A stretch of 64,000 bases of DNA from Rhodothermales bacterium (GCA_022825385.1 JAJDWX010000032.1:1-64000); one strand, 5' to 3'. Shown: positions 1 through 8,553, numbered from the stretch's first letter. Program-made: numbers and translations. The notes: generated by a model from the sequence alone, not told the origin.

Positions 1-204
1 CCAGAAGCTCTCGACCTTTCGGCGTCAATCGGGAATTTTTGTGTATTTTCATGCGGACCTACCCATGGATTGCGATTGGATGTGCCTAATAAATTCGGAA
101 ATCCGGAGATAATGAGCAACCTATTGAGAGGTCACAGCTAACCATTTTGCGCGCTTTCCGCTCGCTCCAGGCATAATCTTACACCTTTTCTTACGCTTTT
201 GCCT
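1..204. other. Left-edge non-coding stretch
   Basis: No convincing gene is visible. Reading frames that cross this stretch on the minus strand are shadows of the isomerase gene to the right. It probably holds the promoter of the sugar operon, but I see no clear TAnnTTTG box. Confidence 0.4.
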
Positions 205-1044
205 ATGTCCGGCACGTGCACGCTCCCCTTTCGTTTCGGCGCCGAGGTGTATACCTGGTTCATGCAAGAAGAGGGCAGGGCCTACGCGAACCGCCTTGAC
301 CATATGATTCGCGTGTCCTCGGAGGCGGGCTTTGCGGGCATTGAGCCGGTGCACTCCTGGATGGGCGATTTGTCCGACCCGGCGCGCCTCGAAGACGAAC
401 TCCGCGAGGCGGGCATGGCGCTCGCCGCCGTGGCGCTCGTACTCGAATGGAATGGTCCCGAAGAAACGGAAGCGGAGCGGCGGCAGGCCGACCAAACGAT
501 CCGGCTATTGCAACGCTTTCCCGGGGCCTTGTTGTGCACGGTACAGCTTCCTACGGGCCGTCACGACCTTGCCGTCCGCCAAAAAAACCTGGTGTCCAAC
601 GTCAACGCGGCGTCGCGCCGCGCCGCCGACGCGGGGGTCGTCGCCACGTTTCATCCCAATTCTCCGCATGCGTCCATTCATCGCACCGAAGAAGATTATC
701 GCGTCGTGCTGGAGAACCTTGACGCGTCCGTTACCGGCTGGACGCCCGACGTCGGGCATATCGCCAACGGGGGCATGGACCCGCTCGCCAAGATGCAGGA
801 GTACGAAAGCCTCGTAAACCATGTGCATTACAAGGACTGGGACGGAAACCCGGAGTTCGTCGTGATGGGGGCCGGAAAGATCGATTTTGCGGGCATTACG
901 AACTGGCTCCTTCGAAAGGGGTACGAAGGGTGGATCATTTGCGAGGACGAAGGCCCCGAGGCGGTCGAGGACCCCGACGGGGTGACCCGCCACGACGGCC
1001 GATGGATTCGGGATACGTTGTTGCCCGCCCTGTCGGATTCGTAA
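205..1044 (+). CDS. Sugar phosphate isomerase/epimerase (xylose isomerase-like TIM barrel)
   Basis: A 279-residue protein of the AP-endonuclease-2/xylose-isomerase-like TIM-barrel superfamily, which includes inosose dehydratase and 3-dehydroshikimate dehydratase types. Visible marks are the N-terminal FGAEVYTWF strand, the FHPNSPHAS segment, TPDVGHIANGG and the HVHYKDWDG segment, which supply the His/Asp/Glu metal ligands usual in the fold, and a C-terminal WIICEDEG strand. I chose the ATG at 205 over a TTG two codons upstream. It heads a same-strand block with a hydrolase, ribulokinase and ribulose-5-P epimerase, so a role in sugar or sugar-acid catabolism is likely. The exact substrate cannot be read from sequence. 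Confidence 0.8.
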   Translation: MSGTCTLPFRFGAEVYTWFMQEEGRAYANRLDHMIRVSSEAGFAGIEPVHSWMGDLSDPARLEDELREAGMALAAVALVLEWNGPEETEAERRQADQTIRLLQRFPGALLCTVQLPTGRHDLAVRQKNLVSNVNAASRRAADAGVVATFHPNSPHASIHRTEEDYRVVLENLDASVTGWTPDVGHIANGGMDPLAKMQEYESLVNHVHYKDWDGNPEFVVMGAGKIDFAGITNWLLRKGYEGWIICEDEGPEAVEDPDGVTRHDGRWIRDTLLPALSDS

Positions 1045-1081
1045 TCCATTTTCTTTCCTCTTCCTGATTCTGCAATCAAAA

Positions 1082-1885
1082 ATGCCTGTTGTCCAGACGA
1101 ACGGTATCGATATGTATTACGGGGAAGCCGGCGACGGCCCGCCGCTCCTCATGATTATGGGCATTACGGCCCCGGGTTCCGTATGGGAAGCCCACAAGGA
1201 GGCCTGGAAAGCGCATTTTCGGTGCGTCATGCCGGACAACCGGGGGGTGGGCCGCTCCTCCAAACCCGGCGGGGCGTATACGAGCCCCCAGATGGCGGAC
1301 GACATGGCGGGCTTGCTGGACGCCCTGCAACTGGAGCGAGTCCCAGTCGTGGGCGTATCGATGGGAAGCATCATTGCCCAGCAATTGGCTATCCGTCATC
1401 CCGACCGGGTGCGTTCGCTCGTGTTAATGTGTCCCTGGGCGCGCTGCGACCGCTACGCCGCCAGTATTTTTCGGCACTTGATGGCCATCAAGGCGCGGCT
1501 GCGGCCCGAAGAGTTCATGGAATACATCCAGCTCCTCATTTTTTCGAAAGGCACCTGGGACGATATTGAAGGGTACGCCGAGTTGATCAATGGGCGTACG
1601 CACGCATCCGTGGGCGAGGATCCGCAGCCCTTGCATGGGTTGGAGGGACAGGCCCATGCCTGCATCGAACACAATGCGCTGGCCGCGCTGCCGCAGATTA
1701 CGGCGCCCGCGCTGGTTCTCGGGGGCGAGCAGGATATTTTTGTGCCGCCCTGGATGGTCGAAGAAGTGGCTGCGGGGATTCCCAATGCGGAATTGCATAT
1801 GTATCCGGGGGCGGGGCATGCTTTTCACTGGGAGCGCATAGAAGATTTCAACCTGCGCGTGGCCGAGTGGCTCCTTGCGCATTAA
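1082..1885 (+). CDS. Alpha/beta-fold hydrolase
   Basis: A 267-residue alpha/beta hydrolase with a complete apparent triad: nucleophile Ser93 in GVSMG, Asp218 in LGGEQD and His246 in GAGH. The oxyanion region MGITAPG lies near residues 26-32. Length and motif order fit the esterase/lactonase/haloperoxidase-like group (Abhydrolase_1). It lies 37 bp after the isomerase and 21 bp before the ribulokinase, so co-transcription is likely. A lactonase step in sugar oxidation would fit the neighbours, but that is inference from context. Confidence 0.85.
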   Translation: MPVVQTNGIDMYYGEAGDGPPLLMIMGITAPGSVWEAHKEAWKAHFRCVMPDNRGVGRSSKPGGAYTSPQMADDMAGLLDALQLERVPVVGVSMGSIIAQQLAIRHPDRVRSLVLMCPWARCDRYAASIFRHLMAIKARLRPEEFMEYIQLLIFSKGTWDDIEGYAELINGRTHASVGEDPQPLHGLEGQAHACIEHNALAALPQITAPALVLGGEQDIFVPPWMVEEVAAGIPNAELHMYPGAGHAFHWERIEDFNLRVAEWLLAH

Positions 1886-1906
1886 CCGGGGCGCGTCCCG
1901 CATCGC

Positions 1907-3625
1907 ATGGCTTCCGCATACGCCATAGGACTGGATTTCGGCACCAACTCGGTGCGCGCGCTGGTGGCGGACGTGGCCACGGGCCGCGAGGCGGGAACGG
2001 GCGTTTTCGAGTATCCCTCCGGCGACGAGGGCGTGTTGCTGGATCGGGACCGGCCCGACCTGGCCCGGCAACATCCCGGGGATTACGTACGGGGCGTCGA
2101 GCGGAGCATTGCTGCCGCCCTGGACGCCGCGGCGCGGGAAGACGACGCCTTCGACGCCGCCCGCGTGATAGGGATCGGGGTCGATACCACCGGCTCTACC
2201 CCGATTCCGGTGGACCGGGAAGGCGTTCCGCTGGGCCTGTCGGGCCGGTTTCGGGATCGTCTGGAAGCGCAGGCCTGGCTTTGGAAAGATCACACGGGGC
2301 ATGCGGAAGCCCGCGAAATTACGGACCGCGCCCGCGCGATGCGCCCGGAATACCTTGCAAAATGCGGGGGGGCGTACAGTTCGGAGTGGTTCTGGGCGAA
2401 GATATGGCATTGCTTGCGCGTGGCTCCCGACGTGTTCGAAGCCGCCTGGACCTGGGTGGAGCATGCAGACTGGATTCCGGCGATGCTTTCCGGCTCGGAG
2501 CGGCCGGAGAGGCTGAAGCGGTCGATCTGCGCGGCGGGACACAAGGCGATGTTTCATACGGATTGGGGCGGCTATCCCGACGAGGAATTTCTGGGTTCGC
2601 TGGACGAAGCGTTGCTGCGCGTACGCAGGACGCTCCCCGACGAAGCGTTCAATGTGTCGCAGGCGGCGGGCGAATTGACCCCCGAATGGGCCGGGCGGCT
2701 GGGCTTGCCCGTCGGCGTCCCCGTCGCGGTGGGCGCCTTCGACGCGCACCTGGGCGCGGTGGGATCGGGGATCGCGCCCGGCACGCTGGTCAAGATCATC
2801 GGCACGTCTACCTGCGATTTGATGGCGGCGCCGCTCGATGAGAACCCCGGAGACATTCCCGGATTGTGCGGAATCGTGCCGGAATCCGTATTGCCCGGGC
2901 ACTACGGGATGGAGGCCGGACAGTCTGCGGTGGGCGACATCTTCAACTGGTTCGTGCGTCAGATCCGCCCGGACGGCAGGGGGCACGAAGCGCTCACGGA
3001 GGAAGCCGCCCGGCTGTATCCCGGCGAAAGCGGGCTCCTGGCGCTGGACTGGTTCAACGGCAACCGCACGATTCTTGCGGATCCCCGCCTGACCGGCATG
3101 ATCGTGGGGTTGACGCTGCACAGTACGTCGGGGGAAATGTATCGGGCCCTGATCGAGGCGACGGCTTTCGGGGCGCGCCGCATCATGGAGCGTTTCGAGG
3201 CGTATGGCGCGCCGGTCGAGCGCATCGTCAACTGCGGAGGCATATCGGACAAGAACGCGTTGGTAATGCAAATTTATGCAGATGTGATGGGACGCCCGAT
3301 TATGATTTCGCGCAGCGCCCGGACCTGCGCGCTGGGCGCCGCCGTGAGCGCATCCGTGGCGGCGGGCGCTTCGGCGGGCGGGCACGCCGATTTTCCGTCG
3401 GCCATGCGGGCCATGACGGGCGTGCGTTCGCATGTGTTCGAGCCGGATCCGGAGCGCCGCGGCGTCTATGATCGTTTGTACGCCTTGTATCGTCGGTTGC
3501 ACGACGCCTTTGGCGCGGGAACGGAGACGACAGATGGCGGCGGCGTTTCGGGCGGGCGGGAAGCGCCTTGTCTGTTCGACGTAATGAAATCCCTGCTGGC
3601 CTTGCGCGACGAGGTGCGGACATGA
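1907..3625 (+). CDS. araB: Ribulokinase (FGGY carbohydrate kinase)
   Basis: A 572-residue FGGY-family kinase. The N-terminal phosphate-binding motif LDFGTNSVRAL, the adenosine-site VDTTGSTPIPVD block and the C-terminal NCGGISDKNAL segment match ribulokinases, which phosphorylate L- or D-ribulose with ATP; the length is also typical. The last codons overlap the next gene (ATGA at 3622-3625), implying translational coupling with the ribulose-5-phosphate epimerase. No L-arabinose isomerase gene is in the window, so araA would have to lie to the left or elsewhere. Confidence 0.9.
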   Translation: MASAYAIGLDFGTNSVRALVADVATGREAGTGVFEYPSGDEGVLLDRDRPDLARQHPGDYVRGVERSIAAALDAAAREDDAFDAARVIGIGVDTTGSTPIPVDREGVPLGLSGRFRDRLEAQAWLWKDHTGHAEAREITDRARAMRPEYLAKCGGAYSSEWFWAKIWHCLRVAPDVFEAAWTWVEHADWIPAMLSGSERPERLKRSICAAGHKAMFHTDWGGYPDEEFLGSLDEALLRVRRTLPDEAFNVSQAAGELTPEWAGRLGLPVGVPVAVGAFDAHLGAVGSGIAPGTLVKIIGTSTCDLMAAPLDENPGDIPGLCGIVPESVLPGHYGMEAGQSAVGDIFNWFVRQIRPDGRGHEALTEEAARLYPGESGLLALDWFNGNRTILADPRLTGMIVGLTLHSTSGEMYRALIEATAFGARRIMERFEAYGAPVERIVNCGGISDKNALVMQIYADVMGRPIMISRSARTCALGAAVSASVAAGASAGGHADFPSAMRAMTGVRSHVFEPDPERRGVYDRLYALYRRLHDAFGAGTETTDGGGVSGGREAPCLFDVMKSLLALRDEVRT

Positions 3626-4332
3626 GCGCGACGTACGCCGAACTGAAGGAAGCAGCGTGGCGGGCCAATCTCGACATCGAGGAGTTGGCGGAAAGGACCT
3701 GGGGCAACGCCAGCGTGGCGGACGCTCCGGCCGGGGTCATGGCGATCAAGCCGAGCGGGGTTCCGTACGCCCGGCTTGCCCCGGACGATATGGTCGTTGT
3801 GTCTCTGGAAACGGGCAAGGTAGTCGAAGGCGCGCTGCGTCCCTCTTCGGATACGCCCACGCATCGGGCGCTGTACCGGGCCTGGCCGCGTCTTGGCGCG
3901 ATCGCGCATACCCATTCCCGGTACGCCGTGGCCTGGGCGCAGGCCGAGCAGCCCATTCCCTGTTTCGGGACGACCCATGCCGATCATTTCCGGGGAAGCA
4001 TTCCCGTGACGCGGCGGATGCGCAAGGACGAGATTGCCCAGGCGTACGAACGCAATACGGGTCTCGTCATTGTCGAGCGTTTCGAGGAGGGGGGAATAGA
4101 CCCGCTGGAGATTCCCGCCGCGCTGGTGGCTTGCCACGGGCCGTTTGCCTGGGGAGCGCATGCCGACGAGACTGTGGAGAATGCGCTTGCGCTCGAAACC
4201 GTGGCTTGTATGGCGTGGCGGACGCGGGCCCTTCGCCCGGAGGCCGCCGCCATAGACGACGCGCTTCGGGACAAGCATTTTTTGCGCAAGCACGGCCCTG
4301 CGGCGTACTACGGGCAGTCCCGGAAAAAATGA
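3622..4332 (+). CDS. araD: L-ribulose-5-phosphate 4-epimerase (class II aldolase family)
   Basis: A 236-residue class II aldolase/AraD family protein that converts L-ribulose-5-P to D-xylulose-5-P using Zn2+. Expected metal ligands are His96 and His98 in IAHTHSRYA and His172 in ACHGPFAWG; Asp77 in SSDTPTH occupies the catalytic acid position. GTTHADHF is typical of the epimerase branch. An upstream in-frame extension to 3568 exists, but the ATG at 3622, overlapping the ribulokinase stop, gives the family's normal N-terminus. It acts directly after the ribulokinase product. Confidence 0.9.
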   Translation: MSATYAELKEAAWRANLDIEELAERTWGNASVADAPAGVMAIKPSGVPYARLAPDDMVVVSLETGKVVEGALRPSSDTPTHRALYRAWPRLGAIAHTHSRYAVAWAQAEQPIPCFGTTHADHFRGSIPVTRRMRKDEIAQAYERNTGLVIVERFEEGGIDPLEIPAALVACHGPFAWGAHADETVENALALETVACMAWRTRALRPEAAAIDDALRDKHFLRKHGPAAYYGQSRKK

Positions 4333-4339
4333 AGCCGTC

Positions 4340-5719
4340 ATGCGGGACGATCCCTTTGCCGCGCTGCCTCTGAATGCGCCCCCGCTTTCTCTTCCGCCCG
4401 AGGGATCGGCGATGCGGGCTTCTTTTGCCGGTCGGGCGAGGGATTCCTTGCAGATTTTCCAGGCAGGGATTGTCGCGGTGCAGGCGGACGCCTTGCTGGA
4501 CCAGACGGATTGGCAAGCCGAACTGCCTCGTCCGCTTGCCGAATACGACAAAATCGTGGCGGCGGGGATGGGAAAGGCGTCCATGGCGATGCTTGCTGCG
4601 TTGCGGCGGCGCCTTGGGCGCAGGATGCATGCGGGCCGGGCGGTGGTTCCTTATGGCTACAAGCATCGAGCAGGGGCTATTGCATCCGATGCGTTGTCGG
4701 GGCCTTGCCGCGTGATCGAGGCGGGGCATCCATTGCCGGACAAGCGTAGCGAACAGGCTGCGCGGGCCTTGCTGGACGTCGTGTCCGGGCTGGGTCCGAA
4801 CGATCTGGCGATTGTCCCTGCTTCGGGGGGCGGCTCTTCCTTATGCGCCCTCTTTCCGCGGGGTATTTCCATGGAGGACGCCCGCGAGGCTTTTCGCCGG
4901 TTGCTCGTGGCGGGGGCGGACATTCACGCGATAAACAAGGTGCGGCGGCGCATCTCGCAGACGGGCGGCGGCGGTTTGGCGCGGGCGGCGGCGCCTGCCG
5001 ACGTGCTGACGTTGTGCCTTTCCGATGTGCCGGGCGACGATGCAGAGCATATGTATGTGATTGGCGGCGGTCCTACGCTTTCCGATCCGTATACGGCGCA
5101 GGACGCGCTGGATGTGCTGAAAAGATACGGCGATCAGGTTCCGGCGAGCGTCTGGCGGTATGTAGAGGGCCTCGCCGGACGACCGGAGCAACCTGCGGGA
5201 GCGCCTGGACGGGTGCGCGCCGTATTGCTTGGCAACGTACGGACGGCGCTGGAGGCGGCCGCGAAGAAAGCGCGTACGCTGGGATATCGCGCCCGGATCG
5301 TTACCGACGCCTTGTCCGGAGAGGCGCGGGAGGTTGGAGCGGCCATGGCGCGTCGCCTCCTGAACGAGGAACCCGGATCGTGTCTGCTGTGGGGCGGCGA
5401 GACGTCTGTAACGGTTCGGGGAGATGGGCTGGGCGGGCGAAATCAGGAACTTGCGCTGGCCGCCGCCCTTCGCATGGCGGGAGCGGCGCAGGACATAAGC
5501 CTGATGAGCGCGGGGACGGATGGACGAGACGGTCCTGTGGACGCCGCCGGGGCGATCGCTACCCCGGATACGGCGGTCGAAGCGCGGCGGCAGGGGTTGG
5601 ATCCGTCGGCGTTTCTTGCCCGGAACGACGCGTACGAATTCTGGAAAAGGACGCCGGGATTGCTCCAGACCGGCCCAACGCATACGAATGTGATGGATAT
5701 GCAGATCGCGCTTTCGTAA
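4340..5719 (+). CDS. Glycerate 2-kinase (DUF4147/MOFRL family)
   Basis: A 459-residue glycerate 2-kinase of the GckA/TtuD type, which phosphorylates D-glycerate to 2-phosphoglycerate. Seen: the N-terminal DUF4147 domain with AAGMGKASMAM and PASGGGSSLCALFP, and the C-terminal MOFRL domain with GETSVTV, GRNQELALAAAL, SAGTDGRDGP and GPTHTNVMDMQI. Starts at 4340 and 4412 are both possible; the family usually begins close to the second. It starts 7 bp after araD and closes the sugar block, channelling carbon into lower glycolysis. Confidence 0.88.
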   Translation: MRDDPFAALPLNAPPLSLPPEGSAMRASFAGRARDSLQIFQAGIVAVQADALLDQTDWQAELPRPLAEYDKIVAAGMGKASMAMLAALRRRLGRRMHAGRAVVPYGYKHRAGAIASDALSGPCRVIEAGHPLPDKRSEQAARALLDVVSGLGPNDLAIVPASGGGSSLCALFPRGISMEDAREAFRRLLVAGADIHAINKVRRRISQTGGGGLARAAAPADVLTLCLSDVPGDDAEHMYVIGGGPTLSDPYTAQDALDVLKRYGDQVPASVWRYVEGLAGRPEQPAGAPGRVRAVLLGNVRTALEAAAKKARTLGYRARIVTDALSGEAREVGAAMARRLLNEEPGSCLLWGGETSVTVRGDGLGGRNQELALAAALRMAGAAQDISLMSAGTDGRDGPVDAAGAIATPDTAVEARRQGLDPSAFLARNDAYEFWKRTPGLLQTGPTHTNVMDMQIALS

Positions 5720-5764
5720 TGCGCGCGACTTCGCAATATTTTCACAATATTTTTTTCGTTAGCA

Positions 5765-5798
5765 GGTTATATCCAGCCATTTTATGTGTCTATAGGGG
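5765..5798 (+). promoter_or_regulatory. Bipartite promoter-like motif GGTTAT-N17-GTCTATAGGGG, copy 1
   Basis: GGTTAT at 5765-5770 and GTCTATAGGGG at 5788-5798 are separated by exactly 17 bp. Four other copies keep this spacing even where the spacer sequence differs. The layout resembles an extracytoplasmic-function sigma promoter (GGnnA -35, GTCTA -10). A structured RNA and the coiled-coil gene at 5964 lie downstream. Promoter activity is inferred. Confidence 0.55.
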
Positions 5799-5872
5799 CA
5801 CATCGGTCAGGATGTCTTTGCCAGGGCCGAGCCGGCGCCGCGCCTCATCCGAGGCCGGCGTCTGGTTCGGCC
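5795..5872 (+). ncRNA. Candidate structured RNA, copy 1 (two hairpins)
   Basis: Directly after the GTCTATAGGGG motif, a short hairpin pairs 5800-5804 with 5811-5815 (ACATC/GATGT). A long GC hairpin pairs 5825-5840 with 5856-5872, with one bulged U. The same hairpin order recurs in two minus-strand copies (6666-6745 and 8213-8286) with compensatory changes. It could be a free small RNA or the 5' leader of the gene at 5964. Both ends are estimates. Confidence 0.5.
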
Positions 5873-5963
5873 TTCGCGCCCGGCCAGGGCCGAATAGTAC
5901 GGGCAAGCGCGAAACAAAGCGCTGCGAACGATATATTATCCTTTGTAACCATCTGCACAAGCC

Positions 5964-6266
5964 ATGGTCAATACACTTGCCATAGCCCGCAAGCTTTCTG
6001 CGGCAGGGGTCGAGCAGGCTCAGGCCGAAGCGCACGCCGAAGCGATTGCGAACGCCGTGGAGAAACAGCACGGGGAAACCGCCACAAAAGATTTTGTAGA
6101 GGTGAAAATAAGCGCTGTGGAGGTGAAGATAAGCGCTGTGGAGGCGAAAATAAGCACTGTGGAGGCGAAAATAAGCGCCCTTGAAGTCCGGCTTGTGCGC
6201 TGGGTAGTGGGTACGGCCTTCACTGTAGCGGGGCTCTTGTTCGCCGCCTTGCGATTTATACCGTAA
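5964..6266 (+). CDS. Small coiled-coil protein with C-terminal membrane anchor
   Basis: A 100-residue protein I cannot assign to a named function; the layout resembles DUF1640/CCDC90-like proteins. After an N-terminal helix rich in Ala/Glu, residues 45-72 hold four copies of a seven-residue heptad of the form VEVKISA, encoded by four 21-bp tandem repeats (6096-6179). A single membrane helix follows near residues 78-98 and ends the protein. Copy number of the DNA repeat would change coiled-coil length without breaking the frame. It sits downstream of promoter/RNA copy 1 and shares its architecture, reversed, with the MKKAL proteins at 28898 and 29199. Confidence 0.7.
   Translation: MVNTLAIARKLSAAGVEQAQAEAHAEAIANAVEKQHGETATKDFVEVKISAVEVKISAVEAKISTVEAKISALEVRLVRWVVGTAFTVAGLLFAALRFIP
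6096..6179 (+). repeat. Four 21-bp tandem repeats encoding a heptad
   Basis: Units begin at 6096, 6117, 6138 and 6159 and differ at only a few bases. Each encodes one heptad (VEVKISA, VEVKISA, VEAKIST, VEAKISA). A unit of exactly seven codons can expand or contract without changing frame. Confidence 0.9.
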
Positions 6267-6426
6267 CGGCCTTGGCTGAAACCCTGCGCGCCGAATAGCG
6301 CGGGTCAGTCAAGCGTACCGAGCATATCCTGTCGAAGCGTCGAACGCCGCTTGCCGAACCGGAAAATGCGTAAAACCATGCCGAAAGCAGCGTACGCCAG
6401 TCCGTTGCGTCAAGCTGCTGCATAAG

Positions 6427-6501
6427 CGGTCCGGACGGGACTCGAACCCGCGACCTCCTGCGTGACAGGCAGGCGTTCTAACCAAACTGAACTACCGGAC
6501 C
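6427..6501 (-). tRNA. tRNA-Asp (anticodon GTC)
   Basis: The minus strand folds as a full cloverleaf. The acceptor GGTCCGG pairs with CCGGACC, the anticodon stem CCTGC/GCAGG encloses loop CTGTCAC with anticodon GTC, and the T-loop is GGTTCGAGTCC. The discriminator base is G, as usual for tRNA-Asp. CCA is not encoded. Confidence 0.97.
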
Positions 6502-6665
6502 AACAAAGTACGGGCGCTGTACCCGGAAAATGCGCTACGGTTCCGCCTTGACGGGAATTGCAAGAAGAATGTGCAAGGCAAAAGCGGGCGTTTATTGGGG
6601 GCGCAAGCCCCTTAAGGTCCGGGTATGCGTTTGCGAGGCGGTTGTTTCCCGGCGGCGGAATCAAG

Positions 6666-6745
6666 GGCCGAAGCCGGGCGCCGCCCCAACCCCCAGAGGC
6701 GGCGCCGGCTTGGCCTTAACGCAGGCATCATACCTGATGCGCCCC
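6666..6745 (-). ncRNA. Candidate structured RNA, copy 2
   Basis: Read on the minus strand after the promoter-like motif at 6742-6775. Hairpin 1 pairs GCATCA with TGATGC (6725-6730/6735-6740, loop of 4). Hairpin 2 pairs 6666-6685 with 6698-6715, about 17 bp with one bulged G at 6678 and a mismatch at 6670. Stem bases differ from copies 1 and 3 but pairing is kept. The tRNA-Asp lies 165 bp further along the same strand. Confidence 0.55.
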
Positions 6746-6775
6746 TATAGACACATAAAATGGCCGGATATAACC
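6742..6775 (-). promoter_or_regulatory. Bipartite promoter-like motif, copy 2
   Basis: On the minus strand GGTTAT is at 6770-6775 and GTCTATAGGGG at 6742-6752, again with a 17-bp gap. The 40-odd bases around it are nearly identical to copy 1 but inverted, so copies 1 and 2 form an inverted repeat around the coiled-coil gene and tRNA-Asp. Confidence 0.55.
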
Positions 6776-6904
6776 TGCTAACGAAAAAAAATCAGGGTCT
6801 GTCCGCAGAATCGGGCGTATGCGCTTGCATGGCTGGCGGAGATCGTCGAACTTTGAGAAATTTTCGTATTGCTCATTCCTCTTCTCATTACCCGGAGAGA
6901 TTTC

Positions 6905-8155
6905 ATGCCCATGCTTCCCCAAAAGGATATGCCCGGCAAGGACCGCGTTATGGTTTCAGCCCTGCTTCGCATCCTGCCCGGCGTCTTTTTGTGTATGCTG
7001 TTTTTCGCGAGCGACGTCGCAGCGCAAACCGGGCGAACCTGGCCCGTCGTGAAAATCGGCGGCCTGGGCTACGTGGATTATTTTTACCGGCTTGCCGACG
7101 ACGACGAGACTTTTTTGTGGCAAAATCCCAAAGATACGCTGTGGGACAGCGACCGGGACGCAACCATCAACGACGCATTTCACGGGTTCACGTACAGAAG
7201 GCTGTACCTGACGACCGACGCGGCGATTTCCGAGCGTTTCAAGGCCCGCTTCCGGCTGGAGGCCAGCGATAGCAAAGTGGGGAGCGGCGGGCCGGTACCC
7301 TTTGTGAAAGATATGTGGATCGATTGGAAGTACGCTGGCGATCATTCCGCCAGAATGGGCGTAATGCCGCCCCCGGCGTTTCAGTTATCGGAGGGCGTCT
7401 GGGGCTTCCGCAGCCTGGAAAAAACCATTCTTGACGTGCAGGGGATCAATTCGTCCCGGGATTTCGGAATTCGTTTTGACGGCCCTGTTCCCGTGCGCGG
7501 CGACCTGGTTCGCTATGCGGCGATGTTGGCCAACGGCGAGGGCAATCGCGCAGACAGCGACAAATACAAGAAGGGGTACGCTCGAATTTCCATCCACCCG
7601 TCCGGCAAACTGGTCTTCTCGGCGGGCGTGGATTACGGAAAGCACCAGCTCGCGCCGCAAGAGGATATCTTCATATCTCGCCGCGAGACGCGGATGTCCG
7701 TGTTTGGAGGATACGAGGGGGACAGGCTCCGATTTGGCCTGGAAGCCTTCCGCTATGAATTAACATGGCTGGATGAGACCTACGCGACCACCGTAAGAAG
7801 CAACGAAAACGAGGCTGGATACGTAGAAATACGGCAAAAGCACGAACCAACCATGCGCATTATTGGCCTCAGCGCGTTCGGATCGGCGAAGGTCCATCCG
7901 CGGGCGGAATTCGTGGGTCGGTTGGACCTGACGAGGAACGACGACGATTTCGCGGCAACGTATTCCGACGACCCGTTGCTTAACGAAACGCTGGCGTTGG
8001 CGGGAATCGCTTTCTCTCCCCACGAAAACGTGCGCGTCATTCCCAATCTGTGGTGGTTCGGCTCGGAGATCAAGTCGGATGATTACCCCGACGACGAACT
8101 GGTCGGCAAACGAAAAAACAGGATGCTTCGCGTTACGGTCGAAGTATCGTTTTAG
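6905..8155 (+). CDS. Porin-like outer-membrane beta-barrel protein
   Basis: A 416-residue exported protein. A signal peptide around LLRILPGVFLCMLFF ends at AQ near residue 40. The rest alternates aromatic and polar residues as in OprO/OprP-like or alginate-porin-type barrels (YRRLYLTTDAAI, RFRLEASDS, WIDWKYAG) and finishes with the barrel-type C-terminus LRVTVEVSF. The start at 6905 is preferred because GGAGAG lies 5 bp upstream; ATG at 6950 would also leave an intact signal peptide. Substrate unknown. It is flanked on both sides by inward-facing RNA elements of the same family. Confidence 0.75.
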   Translation: MPMLPQKDMPGKDRVMVSALLRILPGVFLCMLFFASDVAAQTGRTWPVVKIGGLGYVDYFYRLADDDETFLWQNPKDTLWDSDRDATINDAFHGFTYRRLYLTTDAAISERFKARFRLEASDSKVGSGGPVPFVKDMWIDWKYAGDHSARMGVMPPPAFQLSEGVWGFRSLEKTILDVQGINSSRDFGIRFDGPVPVRGDLVRYAAMLANGEGNRADSDKYKKGYARISIHPSGKLVFSAGVDYGKHQLAPQEDIFISRRETRMSVFGGYEGDRLRFGLEAFRYELTWLDETYATTVRSNENEAGYVEIRQKHEPTMRIIGLSAFGSAKVHPRAEFVGRLDLTRNDDDFAATYSDDPLLNETLALAGIAFSPHENVRVIPNLWWFGSEIKSDDYPDDELVGKRKNRMLRVTVEVSF

Positions 8156-8212
8156 AAAAATTTTTCCCTGTGTCGTCGGGATGCAGGCGCGCGCCGCCGG
8201 GGCGCGAAGATT

Positions 8213-8286
8213 GAACCGGGCGCCGCCCCTTGCCCGGAGGCGGCGCCGGTTCCTCCGTAACGCGCACATCATCTCTGATGCACCCC
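8213..8286 (-). ncRNA. Candidate structured RNA, copy 3
   Basis: Minus strand. Hairpin 1 pairs CATCA (8267-8271) with TGATG (8276-8280), loop of 4. Hairpin 2 pairs 8213-8227 with 8239-8252: 14 Watson-Crick pairs and one bulged G at 8220, in the same place as in copy 2. Transcription would run into the 3' end of the porin gene in antisense, so an antisense role is possible as well as a free RNA. Confidence 0.55.
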
Positions 8287-8316
8287 TATAGACACATAAA
8301 AGGGCCGAATATAACC
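8283..8316 (-). promoter_or_regulatory. Bipartite promoter-like motif, copy 3
   Basis: Minus strand: GGTTAT at 8311-8316 and GTCTATAGGGG at 8283-8293, spacer exactly 17 bp. It lies 130 bp past the porin stop and points back towards it. Confidence 0.5.
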
Positions 8317-8390
8317 TGCCGGCGAAAAAAAATTACGCCGCCGAACGAAGGCGAGTCTGTCCGTACGCTGGTTGCGTCCGCCAAGACGAG

Positions 8391-8436
8391 AGGCTGCGAG
8401 GGGCGCGCCGGGCGAAGCGGTTTTGATAGCGTATCC
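8391..8436 (-). repeat. GGATAC-type dispersed element, copy C
   Basis: Reading the minus strand, GGATACGCTATCAAAACCGC is followed by CTTCG, a GCGCG block and then CCCCTCGCAGCCTCT. This matches the heads of the elements at 34611 and 41958 and the CTCGCAGCCTCT tail of those at 9511 and 34817. It lies just left of tRNA-Phe. Confidence 0.6.
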
Positions 8437-8480
8437 TGAAGAAACCGTTCCGGCGAAGGCACGTACAATACGCCCTTTCC

Positions 8481-8553
<73 letters not shown>

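Noticed and set aside
1424-3502. A 692-codon open frame on the minus strand across the ribulokinase gene
   Set aside because: It is antisense to clear kinase and hydrolase genes, is rich in Arg/Pro/His as expected for GC-rich shadow frames, and has no family pattern. The same applies to long antisense frames at 9616-11148 and 38062-40755.
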